Origin: Bacteroidota bacterium
GTDB taxonomy: Bacteria > Bacteroidota > Bacteroidia > Chitinophagales > Chitinophagaceae
Assembly: GCA_018970395.1 (NCBI GenBank)
Contig: JAGWWM010000009.1
Coordinates: 1 to 64,000 of the forward strand
DNA length: 64,000 nt
Reading direction: 5' to 3'
Within the stretch, counting starts at the first letter, position 1; each line of letters starts with the position of its first letter. Below, in pieces: positions 26,838 through 36,158 of this stretch. The notes below the pieces were generated by a model. That model was not told the DNA's origin. It ran no database searches and saw only the letters and a list, made by a program, of their open reading frames with translations. The position numbers were made by a program, and so were the translations under genes.

Positions 26838-29168
26838 ATGAATGTACATAACAGAAACTCATCTTCACTTCAGGAGCAAAATGTTTTGAGCCGACTGTGG
26901 TACATGTATTTTCCGCATTGGCCGGTGTTTGTTTTGATGATATTGTTTTTTCTGGGAGCTGCCTGGGTATATATTCGTTACTCGCAACCGCTCTATGAAG
27001 CAAAAGCGGTATTGCTGATTAAGGATCCTAAAAAAGGAGAAGACTATTCGAAAGTGGTGGAGTCGCTGAATCAGATGACTGCCAAAAAAATAATTGAGAA
27101 TGAGTTGGAGGTGATTCGCTCCAGGGCGTTGATGGCGCAGGTAGTAATGAAGTTGGGATTATATGCAAGTTACTACAACAAAACATCTTTGCTCATGCGT
27201 TCGGTTTATCATTCACCCGTAAAGATTATTGCCAAAGATCCTGCTCAAATAAAAGAAAGCATAAAGCCGATACCCTTTACTATTGATACGGCTTCTAAAA
27301 AAATTTATACAGTCACCAATGCTTATCCTTTGAATGAATGGGTGCAAACTCCTTATGGTGTTTTGATGTTTTCGATGACTGTTTATCGTCCCCAAAATAA
27401 TACGGCTTATTTTTTTACAATTGAAAATACTGCTAAAGTAACCCAACGACTGGTAGACAGACTGGAAGTGGAGGAGGTTAATAAACTTTCTTCTGTTGTA
27501 AGGTTAAGTATTAAAGATGCTCACGGCACACGTGCTGAGGATATATTAAATGAACTGATGGATGCTTATAATAGAGCAGCTGTAAATGAAGAAAATCATC
27601 TGGCAAAAAATACGCTAGATTTTGTAGACGGAAGATTGCAGTCGGTAGCCCAGCAATTGGAAGGTATTGAAAAGCGGCTACAGGATTATAAGACCCAAAA
27701 TGGAGCGGTGGATATCAGTTCACAGGGAACAATCTATTTACAATATATCAGTGATGCAAGTCGCAGGTATGCCGATGCCAGTACTCAGTTATCTGTTTTG
27801 GAGCAATTGGAAAGATATGTGCAATCTAAGTCGGGAACAGGAGGAATCGTACCATCTACATTAGGAGTTTCGGATCCTTTACTGACTGATCTCTTGAGTA
27901 AATTATACGGCTATGAATTGCAATATGAAAGAGTAAAAAGAACAACTGCCGAAAATAACCCGGTCGTTTTGTCGCTGAAGGACCAGATTGAAAAGATCAA
28001 ACCGGGAATTCTTGAAAATATACAAAGTCAGAAATATGCTTTACAGGCAACCGTTGATCAGTTGTATCAAACTATCAACAGGCATACCGCTGTTTTGCAT
28101 ACGATTCCTCAGAAAGAAAAAGATATGCTGGAAATTACCCGAAATCAGGCGATCATTAATAATCTCTATAATTTTCTTCTACAAAAGAAAGAAGAAGCGT
28201 CTCTTTCTCTTTCTTCTTCCATTGTAAACAGTCGCATCATTGATAAGGCACAGGCTTCTTTTGGTCCCGTCAGTCCCAACCATCAAATCATTTACTTAAT
28301 TGCATGTTTATCTGCATTTGCCTTGCCGGGTATTTTTATTGGAATGAGAGAAGCCGCCAATGGAGCTGTTTTATTTCGGCATGAGATTGATTCCTATACC
28401 AACGTGCCGGTTATTGCGGAAATTATTCATTATCCAGGGAAAAGTCATCTGGTTACTGGAAACGGAAAAAGAACTTTTATTGCTGAACAGTTCCGCCATT
28501 TAAGAGCATCTCTTTCTTTTTTAGGTATTAAGGGAGGACAAAATACCATTATGGTAACCTCTGCTGTTTCCGGAGACGGCAAGAGTTTTGTGTTGGCGAA
28601 TCTGGCAAATACACTTGCTTTGGCCGGCAAGAAAGTTTTAATGATTGACTTTGATTTGAATCAGCCCACCTTGTCGTTGAAATTTGGGTTAACTCCAACG
28701 GAAGGATTATCTGAATACTTGAAGACTGATTTTTGGAAAGACGAATATATCCAAGCTATTCCCTCCAATAACAAACTTTTTCTATTATCTGCCGGTTTGT
28801 CTTTGCCTGAAAACCCAACCGAGTTATTGCTTGGCAATTCGGTAACATCCTTGCTGCGCGACCTTAAATCTAAATTTGATTATCTGATTATTGATACTCC
28901 TCCGGTTGGGGCACTGACGGATGCCTATCTGCTTTCATCATTTGTTGATGCAACCCTTTTTGTGATTCGTCATCAGCATACTCCTAAATCGTTTATTCGT
29001 CGTTTTGACGAACAGCAACAGATCAATGAGCTTAAAAATATTGCTTTTGTTTTCAACGGTATTAAGGCAAGAGGTTTTCATAAAACTACCGCTTATGGCT
29101 ATGGCTATGGTTATGGCTATATACGCGATGAACAGGCGATTTATGGGAAACGTGTATTAAGCGTTTGA
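26838..29168 (+). CDS. Polysaccharide co-polymerase / tyrosine autokinase, Wzc-like (776 aa)
   Basis: Inner-membrane chain-length regulator fused to a BY-kinase. The first membrane helix is near residues 28-48 (VFVLMILFFLGAAWVYI), with a long periplasmic coiled part and a second helix at about 483-502 (IYLIACLSAFALPGIFIGM). The cytoplasmic kinase has Walker A SAVSGDGKS (Lys582), Walker A' MIDFD (Asp604, Asp606) and Walker B LIIDTPP (Asp686). The C-terminal tail has a tyrosine cluster (Tyr753, 755, 757, 759, 761, 769), the expected autophosphorylation site. It should act with the upstream Wza-like lipoprotein. The tail is encoded by a hexanucleotide repeat. Confidence 0.93.
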   Translation: MNVHNRNSSSLQEQNVLSRLWYMYFPHWPVFVLMILFFLGAAWVYIRYSQPLYEAKAVLLIKDPKKGEDYSKVVESLNQMTAKKIIENELEVIRSRALMAQVVMKLGLYASYYNKTSLLMRSVYHSPVKIIAKDPAQIKESIKPIPFTIDTASKKIYTVTNAYPLNEWVQTPYGVLMFSMTVYRPQNNTAYFFTIENTAKVTQRLVDRLEVEEVNKLSSVVRLSIKDAHGTRAEDILNELMDAYNRAAVNEENHLAKNTLDFVDGRLQSVAQQLEGIEKRLQDYKTQNGAVDISSQGTIYLQYISDASRRYADASTQLSVLEQLERYVQSKSGTGGIVPSTLGVSDPLLTDLLSKLYGYELQYERVKRTTAENNPVVLSLKDQIEKIKPGILENIQSQKYALQATVDQLYQTINRHTAVLHTIPQKEKDMLEITRNQAIINNLYNFLLQKKEEASLSLSSSIVNSRIIDKAQASFGPVSPNHQIIYLIACLSAFALPGIFIGMREAANGAVLFRHEIDSYTNVPVIAEIIHYPGKSHLVTGNGKRTFIAEQFRHLRASLSFLGIKGGQNTIMVTSAVSGDGKSFVLANLANTLALAGKKVLMIDFDLNQPTLSLKFGLTPTEGLSEYLKTDFWKDEYIQAIPSNNKLFLLSAGLSLPENPTELLLGNSVTSLLRDLKSKFDYLIIDTPPVGALTDAYLLSSFVDATLFVIRHQHTPKSFIRRFDEQQQINELKNIAFVFNGIKARGFHKTTAYGYGYGYGYIRDEQAIYGKRVLSV
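29094..29123 (+). repeat. TATGGC hexamer repeat encoding the (Tyr-Gly)n tail of the Wzc-like kinase
   Basis: Four TATGGY units plus a fifth TAT encode Tyr-Gly repeats at residues 753-761. Copy-number change by slippage would stay in frame and alter the number of phosphorylatable tyrosines. Confidence 0.85.
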
Positions 29169-29264
29169 TAAGTTACTGTTGCTTATTTCGGTATTTTTTT
29201 TAGTTATTCCCGATTGGGACTGACGTAGGCGAAGCCTTATAGATAATATTTAGCTGTTTTATTT

Positions 29265-29672
29265 ATGACATTGAATGAAGTCAGATTACTAAAGTTGCCC
29301 AAAATTCTCGATTCAAGAGGTAATCTTTCATTTTTCGAAGAGCATAATCATATTCCATTTCCCATTAAAAGAACTTATTGGATTTATGATGTGCCGGGAG
29401 GAGAGTCAAGAGGTTGTCATGCTTACCGAACACTCAATGAATTCATTGTGGCATTGTCGGGCAGTTTTGATTTGATTTTGAATGATGGCAAGGAAGAAAT
29501 GAAAGTTTCACTCAATCGCTCGTATAATGGAGTATTAGTGCCGCAATTGATTTGGCGACAGATGGAAAATTTTTCTACTAATTCACTCGTATTAATAGCT
29601 GCTGATCAGGTTTTTGATGAATCAGAGTATATCCGTGATTTTGACACTTTTAAAAAAATGAAACAGTCATGA
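29265..29672 (+). CDS. FdtA/QdtA-like sugar ketoisomerase paralogue 1 (135 aa)
   Basis: Small cupin of the WxcM/FdtA/QdtA family. Characterised members convert dTDP-4-keto-6-deoxyglucose into its 3-keto isomer for 3-amino sugars. Visible signatures are DSRGNLSFFEE (residues 16-26), IPFPIKRTYWIYDVPGG and ESRGCHAYRTLNEF. The family normally has His-x-His at the last site. This copy has His52-Ala-Tyr54, so the second histidine is lost. It overlaps the start of the next paralogue by 4 bp (ATGA), implying coupled translation. It may be a ketoisomerase of altered specificity, a structural partner of the second copy, or inactive. Confidence 0.82.
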   Translation: MTLNEVRLLKLPKILDSRGNLSFFEEHNHIPFPIKRTYWIYDVPGGESRGCHAYRTLNEFIVALSGSFDLILNDGKEEMKVSLNRSYNGVLVPQLIWRQMENFSTNSLVLIAADQVFDESEYIRDFDTFKKMKQS

Positions 29673-30100
29673 TGGTTCAGGTACAAACATCCGTACATCA
29701 ATGCCGGCTGATTGATTTACCCAAAGTGAGGAATCGTTCCGGAAATATTACACCCGTAATAGGGACGGAAGATGTACCGTTTGAAATTAAAAGAATCTAT
29801 TATTTATATGATATGCCCGGTGGTGAATCCAGGGGAGGTCATGCGCACCGGGATCTGCATCAGTTGATTGTTGCAGCGGGTGGAAGCTTTGAAGTGATGT
29901 TGAGTGATGGAAAAGAGTCTAAAAAATTTTATCTCAATCATCCCTACTACGGATTGTTGATTGTGCCGGGTATCTGGCGAGAGCTGATCAATTTTTCCTC
30001 GGGATCCATTTGTCTGGTTTTGGCATCGGCAACTTACAGTGAGACAGATTATATCAGGTATTACCAGGACTATCTTCAATATATACGAACAGGTATTTGA
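29669..30100 (+). CDS. FdtA/QdtA-like sugar ketoisomerase paralogue 2 (143 aa)
   Basis: Second cupin of the same family. It keeps the active-site His58-Ala-His60 (GGHAHRDLHQL) and the rest of the core (FEIKRIYYLYDMPGGESRG, DYIRYYQDYL). The N-terminal signature is changed, however: NRSGNITPVIG replaces the usual DxRGxLxxxE. This copy is the better candidate for catalysis. Together with the aminotransferase at 33557 and the acetyltransferase-like protein at 32859 it suggests a dTDP-3-amino-3,6-dideoxyhexose (Fuc3N or Qui3N type). Start ATG 29669; a second ATG follows at once. Confidence 0.85.
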   Translation: MMVQVQTSVHQCRLIDLPKVRNRSGNITPVIGTEDVPFEIKRIYYLYDMPGGESRGGHAHRDLHQLIVAAGGSFEVMLSDGKESKKFYLNHPYYGLLIVPGIWRELINFSSGSICLVLASATYSETDYIRYYQDYLQYIRTGI

Positions 30101-30115
30101 ATCAAAACTACGTTT

Positions 30116-31183
30116 ATGCAGACTATTTTAGTAACCGGTGCGGGAGGTGCTCCTGCAGAGGGAGTAATTAATTCTTTGATGTTGGATGAAAATCCGATTC
30201 GGATTATAGGCATGGGCAGTGAGTTGAGTGATTTGGTAATTTCCAATGCGGATCTGAAGTATCTTGTTCCTGTTGCGGGTACGCCGGGCTATATGGAATC
30301 TTTGTTTAGGATTTTGGAAAAGGAAAAGCCGGATGGCGTATTTTTTATCAATGATTTGGAGATTTATGAAGCCTCCGGCATCAGGGATGATATTCATCGT
30401 TTAGGTGTGCGCACGCTGATGCCGGAGGATGATGTTATCAAAACCTGCCTCAATAAATTCAGCTCCTGGCTCAAATGGAAATCTGCCGGATTGAAAGTGC
30501 CCGAAAATATTTTGATTAACAATGAATCGGATTTGAAAAATGCTTTCGATTCCCTTGCCGATGAACAGGGAAAACTCTGGCTTCGTTCCGCCTCCATCGG
30601 AGGCGGTGGAAAAGGAGCCCTCCCTGCTAATAAATTTTCTTTTGCCAAAGACTGGATTGATTACTATAACGGATGGGGTGATTTCGTTGCTGCACAAATT
30701 CTCTCCAGCGAAACGGTCACCTGGCTCTCTGTATGGTATGAAGGTGAACTGATAGTCGCACAAACAAGAAAAAGAAAAGGATGGGCGCACGGCAGCAGAA
30801 CTCCTTCTGGTGTTACCGGAGTTACCAAAGTGTCTGAAACATTTTCAGATGAAACGGTTACAGAAGTTTCTTTACAGGCTATCGCTGCCATTGATGCTAA
30901 ACCCAATGGTATTTACGGCGTTGATCTTACCTACGATAAAAACGGTTTTCCCAATCCTACCGAAATCAATATCTCCCGATTTTTTACCACCATTCAGTTT
31001 TTTACGGAAGCAGGATTGAACATGCCGCTCATCTATAAAAAATTATTGCTCGAAGAAGGCTTGCCGGTACTAGATAAAATCATCAATCCATTGCCGGATG
31101 GACTTCTGTGGATGCGGGCAATGGATAAGTTTCCTTCGCTAATGACTGCGGAACAATTGGAGCAACAATATCAGCGCATTTAA
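30116..31183 (+). CDS. ATP-grasp protein, carbamoyl-phosphate-synthase-like (355 aa)
   Basis: The N-terminal Rossmann-like half starts ILVTGAGGAPAEGVINSL. A central-to-C-terminal ATP-grasp fold follows, with RSASIGGGGKGAL (nucleotide-binding glycine loop), YEGELIVAQTRKRKG, and the metal-binding end PNGIYGVDLTYDKNGFPNPTEIN. Members join a carboxylate to an amine or thiol using ATP. It lies between ketoisomerase and HAD genes with gaps of 15-20 nt, so it probably decorates a sugar or peptide of the polysaccharide. The exact substrate cannot be assigned. Confidence 0.8.
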   Translation: MQTILVTGAGGAPAEGVINSLMLDENPIRIIGMGSELSDLVISNADLKYLVPVAGTPGYMESLFRILEKEKPDGVFFINDLEIYEASGIRDDIHRLGVRTLMPEDDVIKTCLNKFSSWLKWKSAGLKVPENILINNESDLKNAFDSLADEQGKLWLRSASIGGGGKGALPANKFSFAKDWIDYYNGWGDFVAAQILSSETVTWLSVWYEGELIVAQTRKRKGWAHGSRTPSGVTGVTKVSETFSDETVTEVSLQAIAAIDAKPNGIYGVDLTYDKNGFPNPTEINISRFFTTIQFFTEAGLNMPLIYKKLLLEEGLPVLDKIINPLPDGLLWMRAMDKFPSLMTAEQLEQQYQRI

Positions 31184-31203
31184 TCAGCATTTTATTTTTT
31201 TGT

Positions 31204-31848
31204 ATGAATATTTTCTTCGATTTGGATGGCACTTTGATTGATAACAAGAGACGGATGTACCGGCTGTTTTGTGATTTAACCAAACAAAATGAAATCTCCT
31301 TTGATCAGTACTGGATGCTGAAAAGATTTATGATCAATCAATATGATATTCTTACGGTATTGCTCGACTACACGGATGAACAAGCCAAAGCATTCCAAGC
31401 ATCCTGGCTGGCTACTGTTGAGACGCCCGATTATCTGCAAATGGATGAACTTTTTGAGGGAACGGAGTCTGTACTTGAAACCTGTCTTCAAAACGGCTTT
31501 CAATTATATCTCATCACGGCTCGTCAATCTGAAAATGCCACTATCCGGCAACTGATGAATTTGCGTATTCATCATTTTTTTAAATCCTGCATTATTGCCA
31601 GTCCGCCTCGTTCTAAAGTGAAAGCTTTGCTCGAAGCTGGTCTTTCTTTTGCAGAAGACGACTGGCTGATTGGAGATACTATGGAAGATATGACGGCTGC
31701 TTCTGCTTTACATCTTCGAAGTGCGGCAGTGCTGTCGGGCTCCACTGGTATGTCTGTACTACAGGAGGCCAATCCGGATGTATTGCTCCGCGATATCAGT
31801 GAATTTCCGGCTCACATTTCTTTACACTCTCTTGCTAAATCTGTTTAG
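31204..31848 (+). CDS. HAD-superfamily hydrolase (214 aa)
   Basis: Phosphatase-like HAD protein. Motif I is FFDLDGTLIDN with nucleophile Asp6 and acid/base Asp8. Motif II is the LITAR stretch near residue 100. The lysine motif lies around PPRSKVKALLEAG. Motif IV is WLIGDTMEDM at about residues 154-163. A helical cap sits between motifs I and II. Known relatives dephosphorylate sugar phosphates or nucleotides. Tight packing with the ATP-grasp and FemAB-like genes suggests a shared modification pathway. Its stop is one base before the next ATG. Confidence 0.85.
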   Translation: MNIFFDLDGTLIDNKRRMYRLFCDLTKQNEISFDQYWMLKRFMINQYDILTVLLDYTDEQAKAFQASWLATVETPDYLQMDELFEGTESVLETCLQNGFQLYLITARQSENATIRQLMNLRIHHFFKSCIIASPPRSKVKALLEAGLSFAEDDWLIGDTMEDMTAASALHLRSAAVLSGSTGMSVLQEANPDVLLRDISEFPAHISLHSLAKSV

Positions 31849-31849
31849 A

Positions 31850-32848
31850 ATGGATATTGAAGTAAGACGTTTTTCCCAACAGGTTGAATCGGAATGGGAT
31901 CAGTTTGTGTCTGATAACAACAGAAATGCCACCTTCCTGCACCTGAGAAAATTTTTCAATCATAATCCGTTAAATCAGGAAGACGACGCGTCATTGATGT
32001 TTTATAAGAAAAACAAATTAATCTCAGTGCTTCCTGCTGCCATCATAGAACAGGCATCTGTGCATATACTCAACTCTCATCCGCGGAGTACTTATGGAGG
32101 ATATGTGTTGCATGATTCGGTGGGGGTTAAGGACGCTGTAGAAATTGTTGACGCTACTGTAGCATTTGCGGCCGATCATCAAATAGATGAGATTGTGATC
32201 AGAAATCCTTTTCGGATTTTTCATTCTCTTCCTTCCGATGAAACGGATTTCGCTATGTGGCATCATGGGTTTACGCTAAAGTATCGCGAAATTGAATCGG
32301 TTATTTTGCTGGGAGAAAACACCCGTCAATATTATGATGACAGTACGCTTCGAAGCATAAAAAAATCCAATAAACTCGTTCAGGTAATGCCATCTGATGA
32401 CTGGAATGCTTTTTGGAATATTCTGGAAATGAATCTGACTCAAAAATATCACCGGAGACCGACTCATTCACTCGAAGATTTCAACCGATTACAATCCTTA
32501 CTCCCTGATGGACTGGTGAAATTGTTTGCTGCCTATGAAGGAGATAATATGATCGCCGGAATTGTTGTTTTTCTGGCCAATAAAAAATGTCTGCACGCAC
32601 AGTATATTGCTTCTGACAGTAACTATCAGCACCTCAGGCCACTCAATGCGATCATTGATTATGTAGTGAATTGGGGTGTAGCTGAAAAATTCACTTATCT
32701 CAATTTGGGAACATCTAATGAACAGCAGGGCAGATTTCTCAATGAAGGACTTTTTCGTTTCAAAGAGGGTTTTGGTGCGAAAGGTATTTTAAGGGAAGCA
32801 ATGCATCTGACTGTCAGCCATGCGTTTGTCAATCATTCTCATCTTTAA
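31850..32848 (+). CDS. FemAB/GNAT-type aminoacyl- or acyltransferase (332 aa)
   Basis: Resembles the FemX/FemAB-like GNAT group: two acyltransferase-like halves, with NNRNATFLHLRKFFNHNP and SHPRSTYGGYVL in the first. The second has HRRPTHSLEDFNRLQSLLP, LFAAYEGDNMIAGIVVFL, LNAIIDYVVNWGVAEKFTYLNLG and FKEGFGAKG near the end. Relatives add amino acids or acyl groups to peptidoglycan or sugars. The longer open frame from 31721 lies inside the HAD gene and was rejected; ATG 31850 begins one base after the HAD stop. A role in N-acylating an amino sugar is inference from the neighbours. Confidence 0.75.
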   Translation: MDIEVRRFSQQVESEWDQFVSDNNRNATFLHLRKFFNHNPLNQEDDASLMFYKKNKLISVLPAAIIEQASVHILNSHPRSTYGGYVLHDSVGVKDAVEIVDATVAFAADHQIDEIVIRNPFRIFHSLPSDETDFAMWHHGFTLKYREIESVILLGENTRQYYDDSTLRSIKKSNKLVQVMPSDDWNAFWNILEMNLTQKYHRRPTHSLEDFNRLQSLLPDGLVKLFAAYEGDNMIAGIVVFLANKKCLHAQYIASDSNYQHLRPLNAIIDYVVNWGVAEKFTYLNLGTSNEQQGRFLNEGLFRFKEGFGAKGILREAMHLTVSHAFVNHSHL

Positions 32849-32858
32849 ACCTTAGATA

Positions 32859-33557
32859 ATGGATAAAAAAACAAAAGCGCTTATCATTTATGGAACAGGT
32901 GAGACAGCCGATATCGCATACGAATATTTCACCAATGATTCTCCTTATGAAGTAATCGCATTTGCCATGAATGAAGCTTACATTCAGGACAAGCTCCACA
33001 ATGGTTTGCCGGTATTGGCTTTTGAAGAAATTGAAACCTTATATCCTCCGAAAGATTTCGAATTTTTTGTAGGCACTTCCTATGGTAAACTCAATCGAGA
33101 ACGGATGAAAATGTATGAGGCAGTTAAATCAAAAGGGTATCGCTGTGCCAGTTATATTAGTTCGGCTGCTTTCGTTTGGCACAATGTAGTAATCGGTGAA
33201 AATACGATGATCCTGGAACATACCGTCTTGCAACATAAAGCTTCGGTTGGCAATAATGTCATAATATGGGGCGGCTGTTATATTGGCCATCAGTCTAAAA
33301 TTAAAGACCATGTTTTTTTGGCTCCCCGTGTCGCAATTCCCGGCTTTTGTGAAATTGGCGAGTATTCTTTTATGGCTGTGAATGCGGCAGTGAATGATTT
33401 TGTAAAAATTGCCAAAGACAATTTCATTGCCAGTGGAGCAGTCGTAACAAAAGATACAGCAACAGGAGTTTTAATGAAGGGCATTCCGGCAGTGCCTGAC
33501 GCCAAAAGCTGTTATGATATCTTTAATATTTCACCTAAAGTCGCTGAATTTATCTGA
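32859..33557 (+). CDS. NeuD/PglD/FdtC-like sugar N/O-acetyltransferase (232 aa)
   Basis: The N-terminal domain binds nucleotide sugar ([18 protein letters not shown]). Residues about 105-215 form a left-handed beta-helix of hexapeptide repeats ([51 protein letters not shown]), the acetyl-CoA-dependent acyltransferase fold. It lies directly before the PLP aminotransferase, whose ATG overlaps this stop. Acetylation of the amine made by that enzyme (FdtC-type reaction) is therefore the likely job. The NeuD/PglD catalytic histidine is probably His in GHQSK, but alignment would be needed. Confidence 0.85.
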   Translation: MDKKTKALIIYGTGETADIAYEYFTNDSPYEVIAFAMNEAYIQDKLHNGLPVLAFEEIETLYPPKDFEFFVGTSYGKLNRERMKMYEAVKSKGYRCASYISSAAFVWHNVVIGENTMILEHTVLQHKASVGNNVIIWGGCYIGHQSKIKDHVFLAPRVAIPGFCEIGEYSFMAVNAAVNDFVKIAKDNFIASGAVVTKDTATGVLMKGIPAVPDAKSCYDIFNISPKVAEFI

Positions 33558-34660
33558 TGATCCCTTTTTTAGATCTTCAAAGTATTAATAGTCCGTATGA
33601 GGACTTATTCAAAGCGGAAGTTGCCGAGCTTTTTCGTTCGGGTCGCTATTTGCAGGGAGAGAAGTTGAGGCAGTTTGAAAACGCACTGAAGAATTTTTGT
33701 GAGGTTAGACATGCCATTGGGGTTTCCAACGGACTGGATGCCTTACGACTGATTTTTCATGCTTATAAATTGCTGGGCATGCTGAGAGATGGAGATGAGG
33801 TGTTGGTGCCTGCCAATACTTTCATTGCAAGTGTGTTGGCCATTTCTCAAAATAATCTCGTTCCTGTTCTCGTGGAGCCGGATGAGCAAAGTTTTAATCT
33901 GGACGAGCAATTAGTTGAGCAACAGATTACCTCCCGTACCAAGGCGATCTTGGTGGTTCATCTATATGGCAGAATAGGCTGGTCGGACAAGTTGCAAGCG
34001 ATTGCAGATAAATACAATTTATTAATGATTGAGGATGCGGCTCAGGCATTTGGTGCTTCTATGAATATGAAAAGAGCAGGCGCATTGGGTGATGCCGCCG
34101 GTTTTAGTTTTTATCCCGGTAAAAATCTGGGGGCTCTTGGTGATGCCGGTGCCATAACAACCAATGACGATGAGCTGGCAGCGGTACTGCGTTCTGTTTC
34201 GAATTATGGATCCAATATCAAATACCACCATCACTATCAAGGATATAATTGCAGAATGGATGAGTTGCAGGCTTCCATATTATTACTCAAATTGAAACAC
34301 ATTGAATATGAAAATTGTATCAGAAGAAAACATGCCCAATTTTTTACGGAAAACATTCAGCATTCTGAAGTCCATACTCCTGAACTTCCTGAAAATGAGG
34401 CGGAGCATGTCTGGCATTTATATGTTGTGCGCAGTGCTAAACGAAATGAGCTAATGGAATATCTGAATAAAAAACAAATTCAAACGCTTATCCATTATCC
34501 TGTCCCGATTCATCTTCAGCCTGCCTATACTAATTGGAATCATCAATCTCTGCCTGTCACTGAAAAATTATCAAAGGAAGTGTTAAGTCTTCCCATGAGT
34601 CCTGTACTTTCCGGTGAAGATGCAAATGCTATCGTAAGAGCAATCAACCAATTTAGCTGA
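33557..34660 (+). CDS. DegT/DnrJ/EryC1-family sugar aminotransferase, FdtB-like (367 aa)
   Basis: PLP-dependent transaminase of nucleotide-sugar pathways. Markers are [15 protein letters not shown] (PLP phosphate region), [22 protein letters not shown], the pyridine-binding Asp in [11 protein letters not shown], and [16 protein letters not shown] with Schiff-base Lys189. The C-terminal [25 protein letters not shown] and [11 protein letters not shown] match sugar transaminases of the FdtB/QdtB group. With the FdtA-like cupins upstream it should aminate a 3-keto-6-deoxy sugar. The gene overlaps the preceding stop codon by 1 bp. Confidence 0.92.
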   Translation: MIPFLDLQSINSPYEDLFKAEVAELFRSGRYLQGEKLRQFENALKNFCEVRHAIGVSNGLDALRLIFHAYKLLGMLRDGDEVLVPANTFIASVLAISQNNLVPVLVEPDEQSFNLDEQLVEQQITSRTKAILVVHLYGRIGWSDKLQAIADKYNLLMIEDAAQAFGASMNMKRAGALGDAAGFSFYPGKNLGALGDAGAITTNDDELAAVLRSVSNYGSNIKYHHHYQGYNCRMDELQASILLLKLKHIEYENCIRRKHAQFFTENIQHSEVHTPELPENEAEHVWHLYVVRSAKRNELMEYLNKKQIQTLIHYPVPIHLQPAYTNWNHQSLPVTEKLSKEVLSLPMSPVLSGEDANAIVRAINQFS

Positions 34661-34673
34661 AATTGAGATTTTA

Positions 34674-36158
34674 ATGGCTTCCGGTGATTCGTATAAACAT
34701 ATTTTCAAATCCACTTCCCTTTTCGGAGGGGTGCAGTTTATCAATATTCTTGTATCCATCATTCGTTCAAAAATGATTGCCGTCCTTTTAGGTGCGGCAG
34801 GAGTCGGATTGATGAGTATGTTTACCTCTGCTACTACTTTGATTGCTGCTTTATCTGGTATGGGTATTCAATTCAGTGCGGTAAAGTCAATTGCTGAAAA
34901 TTCAAATCCGGATACTGCCAATCAATTACGTTATACGGTCGTTACTTTACGCCGGTGGTTGTTATTGACCGGTATTGTAGGGATGCTAGCAATGATATTT
35001 TTGTCAAGCTTTTTAAGTAGGTTGAGTTTTGGAAGTGATGCCTATGTCTTGTCATTTCTTATTCTTTCCATAACCATACTTTTTCAGTCGCTTACGAATG
35101 CTCAGCTTGCTATACTACAGGGGTTACGACAGCTTAAAAAGTTGGCTATTGCAAATTTATCTGGGGCAGTTATTTCTTTATGTTGTTCTATTCCACTTTA
35201 TTTATATTTTAAAAAAGAAGGCCTTATTCCTGCTCTTTTGATTTCATCGGTTATTCCATTGATCATGGTGTTTGTACAAACACGAAAGATTACAATCAAG
35301 CCTTTGCTGGTATCCTGGCGCCGCTCTTTTTATTCCGGAATTGAGATGGTGAAATTAGGTTTTATCATGACCTTAAGCGGTTTTATTACTATGGCCATTA
35401 TGTATCTGATTCGGGTTTATATTGGAAACGTAGGTGGGATAGGAGAGGTTGGACTGTATGCAGCAGCCTGGACAATATTAAATAGTTACATTGATTTGAT
35501 TTTTACCGCGATGTCAACTGATTACTTCCCTTCCCTGTCTGCCTTGCAGAATGATCATACTCAATTTAGTCGTCGCGTCAATGAGCAGGCTGAAATGATG
35601 ATATTATTATTAACTCCGATTCTATTAGTCCTTTTTACTTTTCTCCCTTTAGTAATTAAAATATTGTTAAGCGATGAATTTTTACCGGTCATTCATTTGC
35701 TTATGTGGGCGCTCGCAGGTGTGTTATTCAAGGCTGCTTCCTGGTGTTTGGGCTATATTCTTTTGGCAAAAGGGAAAAGAAAAAGCTATTTTATTTCAGA
35801 ATTAGTTGGTTCATTTTGTTTTTTAGTAATTAATATCACAGCGTATCATTTTTGGGGTATTACTGGTATTGGAATTGCCTACTTAATTAATTATCTTCTT
35901 TATTTAGTATTTATATCGGTAATGGTTAAATCTATTTTTACATTCTCTTTCCAATCTGTTTTTGCCCGCTTATTTTTCATCAATCTGTTTTTTTTGTTCC
36001 TTGCTTTAGGTTTCGGATTAATCATCGGATATCCAATAGCTTTTTGGTTTATAGGAATTTTGACGCTTTGCTCGATATTTTTTTCAATCTATGAGCTAAA
36101 CAAACGAATACAGATTAAACCGGTTTATTTACGCATTCGGTCTCAATTTTTCTCATGA
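34674..36158 (+). CDS. O-antigen/exopolysaccharide flippase, Wzx-like (494 aa)
   Basis: Polytopic inner-membrane protein with about 12-14 hydrophobic segments from residue 13 to 480, in the pattern of the polysaccharide transporter (MATE/MOP) superfamily. Examples are IIRSKMIAVLLGAAGVGLMSMF near the start, MVKLGFIMTLSGFITMAIMYLI, and GIGEVGLYAAAWTILNSYID. It should flip lipid-linked repeat units across the inner membrane. The stop overlaps the ATG of the next glycosyltransferase by 4 bp. Runs of T in the coding strand increase from here onward. Confidence 0.9.
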   Translation: MASGDSYKHIFKSTSLFGGVQFINILVSIIRSKMIAVLLGAAGVGLMSMFTSATTLIAALSGMGIQFSAVKSIAENSNPDTANQLRYTVVTLRRWLLLTGIVGMLAMIFLSSFLSRLSFGSDAYVLSFLILSITILFQSLTNAQLAILQGLRQLKKLAIANLSGAVISLCCSIPLYLYFKKEGLIPALLISSVIPLIMVFVQTRKITIKPLLVSWRRSFYSGIEMVKLGFIMTLSGFITMAIMYLIRVYIGNVGGIGEVGLYAAAWTILNSYIDLIFTAMSTDYFPSLSALQNDHTQFSRRVNEQAEMMILLLTPILLVLFTFLPLVIKILLSDEFLPVIHLLMWALAGVLFKAASWCLGYILLAKGKRKSYFISELVGSFCFLVINITAYHFWGITGIGIAYLINYLLYLVFISVMVKSIFTFSFQSVFARLFFINLFFLFLALGFGLIIGYPIAFWFIGILTLCSIFFSIYELNKRIQIKPVYLRIRSQFFS

